Assembly (NCBI RefSeq): GCF_030272615.1
Contig: NC_081413.1
Location: 184,621,451-184,685,450 of the forward strand
Direction: 5' to 3'
Source of the DNA: Cryptomeria japonica
Taxonomy: Eukaryota > Streptophyta > Pinopsida > Cupressales > Cupressaceae
Length of the DNA stretch: 64,000 bases
Below are positions 48,101 through 57,720 of the stretch, piece by piece (the first letter of the stretch is position 1; every line of letters begins with the position of its first letter). A program made the translations under genes and the position numbers. The notes below the pieces were generated by a model. It was not told where the DNA came from, searched no databases, and saw only the letters and a list, made by a program, of their open reading frames with translations.

Positions 48101-51100
48101 GGATAAGCAATCAAGCATAAATCACCAAATGCGCTACTGAAATTTGGATTTGACTTGCCTTGACTTTTCCCAAGAGCTGTCAATTAGTGTTGGGAATCAA
48201 GCCCAATATTCTGGCACCTCCTATTTTGCTTGAGCTAGGCATCAATGGCAGTATGGATATACACAATCTAGATGACATAAAGGTAGCAACATCTGTTATG
48301 GCACTAGCTAAAGAACATAAGAAGACATGCATATGAAAATTCAAGTAGGTATAACAATATGTAACGAAAAATCAGCTGCTGCTGATTTGATTCTGTACTC
48401 TGGTGGCCAGTAAATAAGATCCCAATGCATTCTTACGTCTGACTGTAGATTTTTACAAACCTATTTGGCATATCATTGGTGTCAGTATTTTCTGTCTATG
48501 TCAACAAGTCAAGTTATTGAATCATTAAAATCATACTATTACACTGATTATATATTGCTAAGTTTATTCCCATTAGCTCTCCTAGAAGCAGGAAAGGAGG
48601 CTGAAAATGAATTAATCTTCTGGATATTAAATAAAAAACCATTAATAAGGTGCTAGCCAAAAGATTGGGAGGAGTTTTCGTCCGAAGAGTATGAGTTAAG
48701 CAGGTGGCCTTTGTCGCATGTGGATTCTGTTTGGATAACTAACTGGGGGTCCATGAGATGAGCCAAGCTGCAAGCAGAGTTGCATGGAAACAGATACAGT
48801 ATCAGATATCGATATGGCAAATATTCAAGATCCCCTAATACAGATATAGCTAGATAAGGCAATTATTAAAATATACATATATTGATATTTGATTATTTAT
48901 GCATCTAACAATATAGATCATAACTTCAGAAATATTTATTTATATCAATTTGAGTTTTTATACTCTATTTTATAATATTTATTCTGGTATATCATATTTT
49001 TTTCTGTAGTCATATATGTGTGTGTGTGCACACGTAAATATATGTGAACGATTTTTTTATAGGTTTTTAAGGCAAAACTTGACTGTTTTTTCATAAACCC
49101 TAAACCAGATACAGCACCAGATGATGTGGCATCATATCCCAACATTTCAGTTATGGCCCAAATATAGGCTTGTTTATGGATGTGTCTGGATATGGTATCC
49201 ATGCCATATCCAGGAGTACCATATTTATACACAATATCCAACATGCAGATATGTATCCACATGGTTGACGGGGAAGTATCTGGCAACCTGAAGCCATAAA
49301 ATCAAGGATGAAGAAAAAGTTCGCATATGGCTGAGACTTGATCAAAGCAGAAGATTTCTTGTTTTCAGTCTGGTAAGTCAAAGTTATAAATTCATTCCTC
49401 AAATCCAGTTTCTAAGTTTTTAAAGTTTAGTAAGCCTTTTAGAGACAGTTAAACAGGACAATCTAATTTCCAACTTTCAGAATCTTAGATCTCATCAAGT
49501 TTCCAAGTTCTGCCATCCCACAAATGGATGTGGGTTCCAAGTTCCAACAACCTGGCAGACTGTTCAAGTCCATGGGGGCTGCAAACTTTACAACTCTCAT
49601 TGATGAATAATTACAATTTATATAGCTTTTTAAAACTCTAGTAGAAGGTAGTTGTTTCCACTTTTTCCCTTCACGAACCTTTTGAAGTTTGATGGTATTT
49701 GTGCCTTTGGCTCTTATTAGTGTTATTTGACACACAATTTCTGTGAATTCTCACACCTTTTAATAAATGGGAAATACTAATATTTGCATGTAGCAGTGGA
49801 AAACAAGAAAGATGAACAGATGGATTTTAAAACCTTATGTAGATGCTCATTAACAACAGATGCATGATAAGTTGATAGCCACACAACAGGTTGATGATTC
49901 AAAAGAAATTTTCAAAATAGCATTCAAGAAAAGCTCTTTTGTAAGAGTATGATACCTAAGAGGGAATGCATAAATATCAAGCAATGATAATGCACATAAG
50001 AGAATATTGGAGATGTTCAAGAAATGTCATACAGAGACTCCTGAAAGAATAAAACTGAAAAAACATGGACATCTCACTCCAACAAAAAAAACAATTGGTA
50101 TGCATCATCATCAGAGTAGTTGGAAACTCCTTTGTCCCTTCTTGGGCACGTGTATTCCCATATCCGTTCCCATATCCAAAACAAATACGTATCCGATACA
50201 GCTCGGATACACATCGAATACTGTACCCACATGTGCCCAAAAAACCTTGATTTCCAACCATGCTAGATACCATGTGATTTGATTTGTTTAAAATTTACGT
50301 AAATCTTCCTAAATTTAATTTTAAAAAACTTCATTCATGCATTTTAAAAAGAAAACTGGTATAACCAAAACCTACACCAAATGAGAAAGACAAATCAAAT
50401 GTTTTTCTATTTCAGTGGCCCATTTTTTGGGTTATCTTCCAATGCAACTCTACTATTTTTGCATATTGTAAAATGTTAAATCAACTTATCATCATTTATG
50501 TAGCAATTATGTGTCTATATTGCTTTTGAAGTAATGGGAATCTCCTCGGATAACTTAGAAAATTGCGTTAAATATATGTGTATGTGTTTTTAATGAATAA
50601 CGTATCCAGCCGTATCCATATTAGGGGTCTTAAAAAATGGCCGTATCCATATCCGTATTTGTACCTGTATCCGTGTCCATGCAACTTTGATCATGATAAA
50701 ACAAAAATATCAGAATTCAAATGAATGTGCTGTTAAAGAAGATTAAAAAGAAAGGACAGCCTATCCCCCTAAGCGAAGCCATATAACCTGACTCCTCCTA
50801 GGGTGTCACTGTCAACCAATAGCATGTGAAATTCCTAGTTTTGAGGCTCCGGTGATAAAGGAATGAACTGAACACCTAATGCAAAGGTCACTAACAGTGT
50901 CACTAGGCCCACTTATGGCAGCTTAGTTTTGCAAAGATATCTGACCTGAATGTTTAGCCTGTAGTAACCTCTAGTTAAAAAAAGGAAGCATAAACTGTAA
51001 GTTGAAGCTATAAGCCCAAGGAATTAAAAAATTTGTCCACATGCAAAATGGGAACATCCCAAGGATGGTAGGATGGAAACAAAACATTCCCATGCCATCC

Positions 51101-54100
51101 CTTTGGGCACCACCTGCAAAGTGCAGGGGAAATCACGGGAATCACTCCCTCTGCAGGGAGCATTGAAAGGCACCCTACCGTCCCTCAACTGTTCATATTA
51201 AAAGAACACTCACTTTTTTAAACCAAAGTTGAGCTCTGTAAATTTTATTTTCATAAATGTTCACAAGTTTCTGAATCCTCATTAACATTTCCTGGGAAGC
51301 AGACAAAATAAAAACAGATAAGAAAATAGATAAATAGAATGAAAATATTCCACTTCTTCAACTGTGCAGCCCTCACCTTCAGCCCCCGTGCCACCTATTA
51401 CACAACCACTCCTCTGTAACATTTACACTATCCTCTTCATTTTAATCTTAAATTCAAAAAAAAATCTTTTAACTCAAATATCGGTTGATTTAATTTTTTA
51501 AACTTTAAATTTCAACTAGATATATGTATTAATCCCTTTAAGTTTCATTTTTCTACCACAGTCTGTGTGTTGTCTGCAAATCAAATATATTGTAAATTTC
51601 TATTTTACCACTTAAGCTCGGTGCATTTGAAAATGCTTCGTTGCAATTGTTATCTCCTATCAAAGATGAGCTGAAAACAGAAAAAGAAATGGTTAGCCTT
51701 TGGAATCTAACAGTTAAAACTTAAAACTGGATTTAGAATTTCTAGCGATGAGGAGTACACCATGGCAGTTGCATCAGAGACCTTAAACCCACCCTATATC
51801 ACAACAGAGAACACACCAAGGGCGCTGTCCTTCAACCTTGCTGGAGGCTATCACCCCCAAACCCTGCTGTGATTTTAGCAAGCAAAAAAAAAATTGGGCT
51901 GTTCCAAATAGAAAAGCAGAATTTTTTCTTATGTTTTTCCTATTGAATCTTGAGTTATTAACTTACATTTATAAATTTGGTTTGCCCAGTCAATCCCAAT
52001 TTAAGTGATGTTACTGTGATATAAAGCATTTTTATTTATGTTAAGTATTTGGAAATTTTGGTCCTATTGATAGTCAAATTGTTCACATAAATGATGAATT
52101 GCAATTTCTTTTATATTTAATATTTTGCATAACTAATTTTTCAATTATTCTATATTATTTTAGCTGTTGTCCCCTTGCCATTCCCAAATTTTGGGGAAAA
52201 AACACAGCTCTAGACTTTTCCCGATTTAATCCCAAGTAACTTGAATTCCATTTATACTTATTTGTCTGTCGAATCAATTCCAAGTCCAAGTAATGCTAAT
52301 ATGCCTAAAGCTACTTGATGACTTGGGCACAAATGTTTACCCACACAACATGAATAGCAATAGACCACTTACAATTATCCCTATCACAGGTTATGGTACA
52401 AAAACATTATTAGTATGACTGCCTCTAGCATTATCATTCTGGATTGCATTTAGATTGTCTTCTCTTTCCTCATTTGGACACCCAGTACATTATATTTGAT
52501 GTAAGGAAGGACATGACAATTAGATGAACATACAAGGAGACCATCGATGCTCTGTGGATGGTGATTAAGCAACAATATGGTTGTTTCCCAATGGATTCTA
52601 TTAGCACTGAATGGAACTTTGGAAGCCAAACATGATTTAATCTCCATATCAACTTGTCGCTGATTTACATGGTTGCAAACATAATTGGTTGTACAATTGA
52701 TGTAGCTCACCCTTGAGATGACACAATGATGTTGTAACATTAAAGGTTGATCAATGAACAAAGTCTTAAGTCTTAGATACTTATAGCTGTGTTAAACCCA
52801 TGATGCTTATAAATTTTTGCTAGTTTCCAGAACCATGTACTTTCAAACAGAGAAAGTTTATGAGAATGCAATATAGGTATCCGTATAATCTTTCATCATC
52901 ACACAGCAGTGTTAGGAGGCTATTTGGAATATGATTTTCTTGCTCTCTACACTAATACAACGCATTTCAGTATGTCAGTGATTGCAACGAATTAGGAATT
53001 CTACTGTCTTGTATAAATTGCTTTATTCAGTTAAATATATAAAATTTACGTAAGCATTAAAGGACCTCATGATCCTTGACTGTTAACTGACTCGGGATGA
53101 CATTATAAATGTGAGGTTGGTCAAAAAATTCTGTTTGTGTACACACTTCAGAGGTCACCTCAAGTTGTTGTCAATAGCTAACTTGATCTTTACATTCAAT
53201 ATATGATATCCAGTATACCAGCTCTTGCTGAACTAAGTATTTACAGTATTATGAATATCTTGATAAGTAGATGGTCTATTATGCAAACTGTAATGTGCTC
53301 CATGCAAAATTGACAGCCTAAATGATGAATAGAGTCCAGACATTCCTGCAACATTTGCCAGTAATACCTTGACACATCAACAGAGATGCATCCTCTATTT
53401 TTCTACTGAAATCTTTGTTCTCAAAAAAGTTGTTTGATGCCTCTATTCTCTAAAAGCTCATACTTAAGCTTTGTGTAAACAGATCCTCAGATAAGAGCTT
53501 CAGGAACAAATGCCTACAAAAGTTTAAAAGAATTAACGTTTCAATCCACATTGTGTTTTGACTCACGATGAATAATTTGAAAGTAGATCGGGGTTTATCA
53601 TATAGAAAGCCCAGATTACAATGTCAAGTCGAGATCACTAATTCCAATATCAAATAGTTAATGATGTTCATTGACAATTAATCAATGCCCTTATTACAAT
53701 ATTAAATAAATACATAGGCATCAAATTAATAGATTTTGTCTATTATGTCTTTTGAGCAAATTAAAAAATTGAGTTCCAAGCCATCATCACATTTGGCATT
53801 GTTATGATGCCAAGAACCTCAGCTAATCATGCATCAGCTCAGACTTTGAAAGTTGTACACACATGACTTAAAAGCATTCCAATGGTTTACTGACTATGAA
53901 TATTTGTATTTGAAATTATCAAAATTGCAGTTCTTACCTTTTATCACTGCTCAGCTCTCATATTGGGGAATTACAACCTTAGAAAATTGGTGTTTGACTT
54001 TCAACTTTCAACCCTCTAATGGTCCAGAAAAGTCCTACAGCAGTAGCTCTGCTGGTAATCCTGTTTGTTCTCTCTGTAGAAAATACATGCAACATGGAGT

Positions 54101-57100
54101 GATGATTGTATCACAACATGTCCCTTACAACATTCTGATCCCACAAGTTCACTCATTCTTTATAATGACAGACAGACACAGCCAGATGGAAGACTTCAGT
54201 CCTCAGTGTCACTAGAAGCCTGAAAGAAGTTGCATTCATAATCCTTTTAAGTTTAAACATAAGCACTTGGATGGTTACATGTTCTGCTTCATTCTTCTTT
54301 AATGATCATAGAGCTAATCTTGGACACTTCAAGATATCTGTGTTTCCAACATTTGGAATTTTGGACTGTAACTCCATTACACTAGAAGCCTTGTATAAGA
54401 AAGGGAGTGCTGCTGTGCAGTGTCAGCTGCTTAAATGATCCTGGCCTAGTCATCAGTACAATTACATTGGGGGACGGGGGGATGGGGGGGATTTGAGGTT
54501 TTAAAAAGGAAGGCAAGTTACATGGTTAAGGGGAGAACCTATAGGTAAGATGCATACCTACTGGACAACTAAATCGTTTATTATTTAATAGCCAATTATC
54601 TGGGAAACTAAACTACAGTAGCTCTAGTTTCCATCCACCCAGGCATGCCATGTAAAGAATTACTGTACACATAAAGATAAATGCTAGATGCCCACCTCAG
54701 ATAAGAATTGATATCTGAGACAACTTTGGGACCCTTTGAACATAAAGTGCATTAGTATTTTCTTGTCCACAAGCCATATGGGATGTGAAAAGGTATCCAC
54801 AAGTAAGGATAAATTATATTGATTATTGCAGACTCGATGATCTGATCACTCGGGTCTGCAGGTAAATTCCAATGGTGGATTCCTCATTGTTGTAGCATAA
54901 CAAAGTCTGACAATTGTTTAGTTATTTACTTTCAAATGGAGTTTTTCCCTCCAGGCAATAACTTGCACTGGTCCCATTTTTTACTAGATTTAAACAAGTA
55001 AAACTAATTGTAGGAAACTACTCACTTGATTTCACAGGGTATTAGCTGGATTGCACCATGCTCTATCTTAAACAAGAATGTCAGTAACCTTGACTGTTTT
55101 AATTGGTATCAAATACAATATATAGGCTGGGCTAGACACTATTCTTACTATTTTAAACTACCGCCAAACTGATCCTGCTACTGAAGAAACTGATGGGAAT
55201 GAGTTAATCATAATGGATACATTTAGATAGATGGACCTCACAAGAAATTATTGAGATCAGGATTAGCTTCAGCTAACCAGATCTCATGCAAATCATGTTA
55301 GACAAGAAGGGTCAGTTGTATATGTAAATATCAATTACTCGAAGACATTCGCAAAATAAATGAGCTGTAAGTATTGTATTCTGGGTCATGTTTGAACATT
55401 GTATTAGTAGTAAATGGAATTGTTGTAAATTCCTTCCTATAGAGTGAACATGGAATGACATACAATATTCAGCATACTTATGAGATCTTGATACAACGAA
55501 GTGTTCTAGATTATAGTCTTAGAAACTCTAAGTTAATATTTTGATGCTTTAATAGCAATAATTACCAGGAGAGATTGATATGACAATCGCACCGAATGTC
55601 CTATTAGGCTATTTATAATTAGAAAGATTACTCTTGAATAATGCATTATAAAGCATTGTACTCATTTATTATTTCCTCAAATTAACCCCATGTTGCACAT
55701 GAAAAAATATTTCCTTTCTTTACTTTCTACTTTCCAGAAGAGACAGGACAAATGTTAATATTTTCTCTTGAGCAAGGATCCTCTCACACATCTAGGACCT
55801 TAGGGAATTATGTAAGAAACAACAAACAACTTGCAAAATAAAACAATTGCTACTTTTGGCAACTCCTAATATCTCTAAAAAGAAGTTGTTATGTATACAG
55901 ATTCAAAGCAACAATATGAAATCACTGTCAATTAGAAAAAAATATATAGATAACAAGACTCGCAAAGTAACCATGCAAGGCCAAAGCATATATTCAATCA
56001 AGCAGCAACACATTTCAGTCCACGAAAAAGTTACTCATTTATATAACCTACAAGGCTACAAAACATTCAAATCCCACTGAATCAGTATTAGATATTTCAT
56101 ATTATATATATTAGTATAAAATATTGAAGAAATCATGACCGAACAGATTAATGGTCCAATTCTAATGAATTTCTGAAAACAGTAATGAAAAACAAGGAAA
56201 AACACAGAATTTTATATATTCTTAAAGTTTTTTATATATTTCTGAATTTGTTTAGTTTCTGTTTAATTGTTGTCCTTAGGATTAAAAAAAAATTACTGTT
56301 GAGAAAATGCATTCCCCAGCCTTCCCTATCCTTCCACCTCACAAAACCCAGAAAAAGCATTGAAAAAGCAACATCGAAGAGAATATCAAGGGGGTTGTCA
56401 TAGGTCCGATTATGTAGTACAGAAGTGTATATTGCAGTCTACTAGGAATCTACTGGATGCTCTTATTTGTGTACTGATTTTAGGATACCGTAGCAAATTA
56501 TTATAGTACACGGAATAGATACAAAATGATGGCTCACAAAGCTCGTTAAATAAGGATGGCAGGGCTAAATCATATCTTCAAAAAAGCAGCAAAACATTTC
56601 AGTTTCAGAAAAGGTTACTGAATAGCATGCAAGTCCACACTAATCCTCCATGGGATAATATCTCCTCTGCAATAAATTATTGCAAGAATCTATTAATTAT
56701 GATAGCATATACCCAACGCCAATAGATTCTGAAATCAGGACAGAAAAACTAGGTGACAAAATTAAAGCCGATAGGCCAGGAGGCCACCCTAGACACAGCA
56801 AATAGCACTAGGACACATACAGGGGGATTTTGATTGCGAATCCCACTAATTCCCCATCGAGTAATATCTCCATCAAACAAAATTATTGCAAGAAACTACA
56901 ACAGTATATAATCAACCCTGATGAAACTCAGAAATCACCACTGCAAACAGAGGTAAAAGATCATAAAAGCAAATTCCAGAGAGGTGTAGTCCAACAACAA
57001 AATAAATAGCATGTGAGAGCATAAACGTGTCATTTACTTACAGCTTTTACACCATACACCTGGTAAAACAGGGGTAATGGTGTAGGTCTGCAACAATAAG

Positions 57101-57720
57101 TATAGAAGGTGGTGAACACCAAAAACAGGAAATTATTTAGAAGCCTACCAACCCACATATCTTAAAACACTTTTTTTTATGTGATGCCAGTAACTAATGT
57201 CATTGCACCCATACTTAATGACACTTGAAAAAAGGAGGACAGCAAACCCAAGAAATCACTTTCCATGGTAGTGTCACCAAGGATCCTTCTTCTTGTCTAG
57301 TTTACAATGCAATCTGCGTTGTGACCATGACAATATCAAAAAAGCATAAACACGCAGTATCAAAAGCAATCCATTACTTCATGACAATTTAAATCCAAAG
57401 CAACGACTTTTCATGGGAAATGGAATATACTCCAAACAGATTACACGAAAACAATGCCTAGCATGCATTGAGATTCCGTAGTGCAGGCCAAATGTGCAAT
57501 AGCTTCCGGTGTGAATATAAACATCTGGTTCTGCATTGATGTTTGTAGCCACTTTCTACAAATCCACTTCCATTATATGTATACATATTTCCTTATATGT
57601 TTATAATACAGAAGAAAAAAAAATTGGGTATTCTTCCTTATAGAATGTGATAAGATTCTGATAATACCCACCGGTGGAAGAAGAGTCCAGGCGTGAAAAC
57701 TTGGGCCCTGACTTCGGCAT
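28742..57720 (-). CDS. VEL / VIN3-like PHD finger protein, four coding exons
   Basis: Joining 57720-57672, 47900-47228, 30770-30454 and 30198-28742 on minus gives 2496 nt (831 codons and a stop) without a break, and all introns are GT-AG. Domains: VEL N-terminal helical region (about residues 31-95; [34 protein letters not shown]); atypical PHD finger (about 148-233; [33 protein letters not shown]); the following conserved [14 protein letters not shown] region; fibronectin type III (about 350-443); a long Ser/Asn-rich linker; and the VID domain (about 740-831). Known family role: chromatin proteins that accompany Polycomb repressive complex 2 and polymerise through VID, for example in FLC silencing in Arabidopsis. 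The target in this plant is unknown. It is longer than typical VEL proteins (about 600-740 aa), mostly in the linker. I cannot assign the VIN3, VRN5 or VIL2 clade. Confidence 0.9.
30199..30453 (-). other. VEL intron 3 (255 bp)
   Basis: GTAAGG to GACAACAG. A short ordinary intron, in contrast to the other two. Confidence 0.9.
30454..30770 (-). CDS. VEL gene exon 3
   Basis: 317 nt between acceptor CTGCAG and donor AGAG/GTAAGG. It starts with [19 protein letters not shown] and continues [10 protein letters not shown], both strongly conserved after the PHD finger in VEL proteins, and ends HIRG. The residues form part of the PHD-associated helical bundle. Confidence 0.93.
31292..36085 (-). pseudogene. 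Decayed Copia gag-pol remnant
   Basis: From right to left: gag (about 36085-35600; [21 protein letters not shown]); a zinc-knuckle remnant (about 35400-35430; KPRHLRRNC); integrase C-terminal segment (about 33480-33230; AWLGRRPAV-like, then [15 protein letters not shown] and [15 protein letters not shown] across frame changes); RT (32706-32200; GCKWLYK-like and LIVYIHYLT in place of LIVYVDDIV, so the catalytic YVDD is gone near 32260); connection (31979-31767; [12 protein letters not shown]); RNase H (31724-31330; [38 protein letters not shown]). No segment stays open for long. Confidence 0.72.
34053..34652. repeat. 300-bp tandem duplication
   Basis: Copies starting near 34053 and 34353 share CCAACAACTCTAAATGACCT, CTAACAGCATGGTTTAGCAT and the sequences between, with a period of exactly 300 bp at the CCAACAACTC anchor. 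They lie inside the decayed Copia element, where I cannot assign a domain. Confidence 0.85.
37601..38178 (+). repeat. GGATACG repeat, copy A
   Basis: 578 bp that is repeated in inverted orientation at 50111-50690. Both ends are rich in GGATACG or GAATACG words, with an AT-rich middle. No coding content. It is in VEL intron 2. Confidence 0.85.
38179..40914. other. Intron 2 stretch without assigned content
   Basis: AT-rich; no ORF with recognisable motifs. A short duplicated stretch near 39410-39530 (GTGGATTAGCACAACCTTAATTATAATAC and a variant) is the only repeat I see. Confidence 0.4.
40915..44190 (+). mobile_element. hAT DNA transposon with 8-bp target duplication
   Basis: The 8-bp word CAATATAT flanks it exactly (40907-40914 and 44191-44198). 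Its ends form an imperfect terminal inverted repeat: CAATGTTCCATAGGG at the left and, on the complementary strand, CATAGTTCCATGGAG at the right (10 of the first 14 positions agree). Subterminal stretches are rich in CCCC and GGGA words. The interior encodes a broken hAT transposase on +. An 8-bp duplication, CA-starting ends and DUF659 coding together define hAT. Confidence 0.85.
41833..43921 (+). pseudogene. hAT transposase, inactive
   Basis: ATG 41833 follows an acceptor-like TTTCTTGCAG. Segments: BED zinc-finger remnant (42081-42200; [17 protein letters not shown], second Cys/His ligands damaged); central DUF659 region (42380-42990; [54 protein letters not shown]); C-terminal dimerisation region (43550-43760; [35 protein letters not shown]). 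The Asp of the usual SDGWTD is Asn here, and the usual TDNA reads INAT, so two catalytic acidic positions appear lost. Stops and frameshifts occur near 42002, 42327, 42536, 42873 and 43540. Confidence 0.82.
44199..45240. other. Intron 2 stretch without assigned content
   Basis: It includes GGGGA/TCCCC-rich words near 44640-44720. A 147-codon open frame at 44937-45380 has no recognisable motif and ends in the tandem repeat that follows. Confidence 0.4.
45259..45520. repeat. Two-copy 150-bp-spaced repeat, GGATACG family
   Basis: 45259-45371 and 45409-45520 share TATCCATAAA, GAAGCTATATTTGAGCT and GGATA.GGAACCAC. A diverged inverted relative lies at 49071-49260 in intron 1. They resemble the GGATACG repeat ends. 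Confidence 0.65.
46158..46556. repeat. ACTCGGCAAA repeat with inverted ends
   Basis: The left part reads AGTTCGCAGACTCAGACTCAGAGAGTAC with ACTCGGCAAAAACTCGGC words. The right part has CTCGGCAACTC and ends ACTCACAGAGTGTACAAACTAT. Left and right ends are imperfectly inverted around an AT-rich core, as in a foldback or MITE-like repeat. Confidence 0.5.
47228..47900 (-). CDS. VEL gene exon 2 (VEL N-terminus and PHD finger)
   Basis: 673 nt from acceptor TTTTCAG to donor CTTGG/GTACCA (phase 2). It encodes the VEL N-terminal helices and the whole PHD finger, including all the Cys/His ligands listed for the gene, and ends in VNGLLG. Confidence 0.93.
49071..49260. repeat. Diverged relative of the 45259-45520 repeat
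   Basis: TTTTTTCATAAACCCTAAACCAG and repeated ATATGGTATCC-like words match, in inverted orientation, the 45259-45520 units. Confidence 0.45.
50111..50690 (-). repeat. GGATACG repeat, copy B (inverted)
   Basis: Reverse complement of copy A, matching from the GCCCAAGAAGG end to the AAAGTTGCAT end with scattered mismatches. It is in VEL intron 1, about 2.2 kb upstream of exon 2. Confidence 0.85.
50691..57671. other. Intron 1 stretch without assigned content
   Basis: Mostly AT-rich, no convincing ORF (the longest, 53853-54215, shows no motif). Near 51040-51200 is a stretch with GGATGG and CCATCC words. Near 54467-54492 is a G-rich tract. Confidence 0.4.
57672..57720 (-). CDS. VEL gene exon 1 (inferred first coding exon)
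   Basis: ATG at 57720-57718 opens a 49-nt segment ([16 protein letters not shown] plus one base) ending CCACCG before donor GTGGGT. Joined to the exon 2 acceptor it keeps the VEL frame (phase 1). An upstream ATG in another frame (near 57754) is not used in this model. The alternative is translation from ATG 47892 in exon 2, which would make this exon 5' UTR. Neither choice removes the VEL domains. Confidence 0.6.

Larger units (their letters stand above)
47901..57671 (-). other. VEL intron 1 (9.8 kb)
   Basis: It begins GTGGGT and ends TTGCATTTTCAG. It holds one copy of the GGATACG repeat, a related remnant at 49071-49260, a G-rich tract near 54467, and otherwise AT-rich DNA in which I see no gene. 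Confidence 0.6.
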
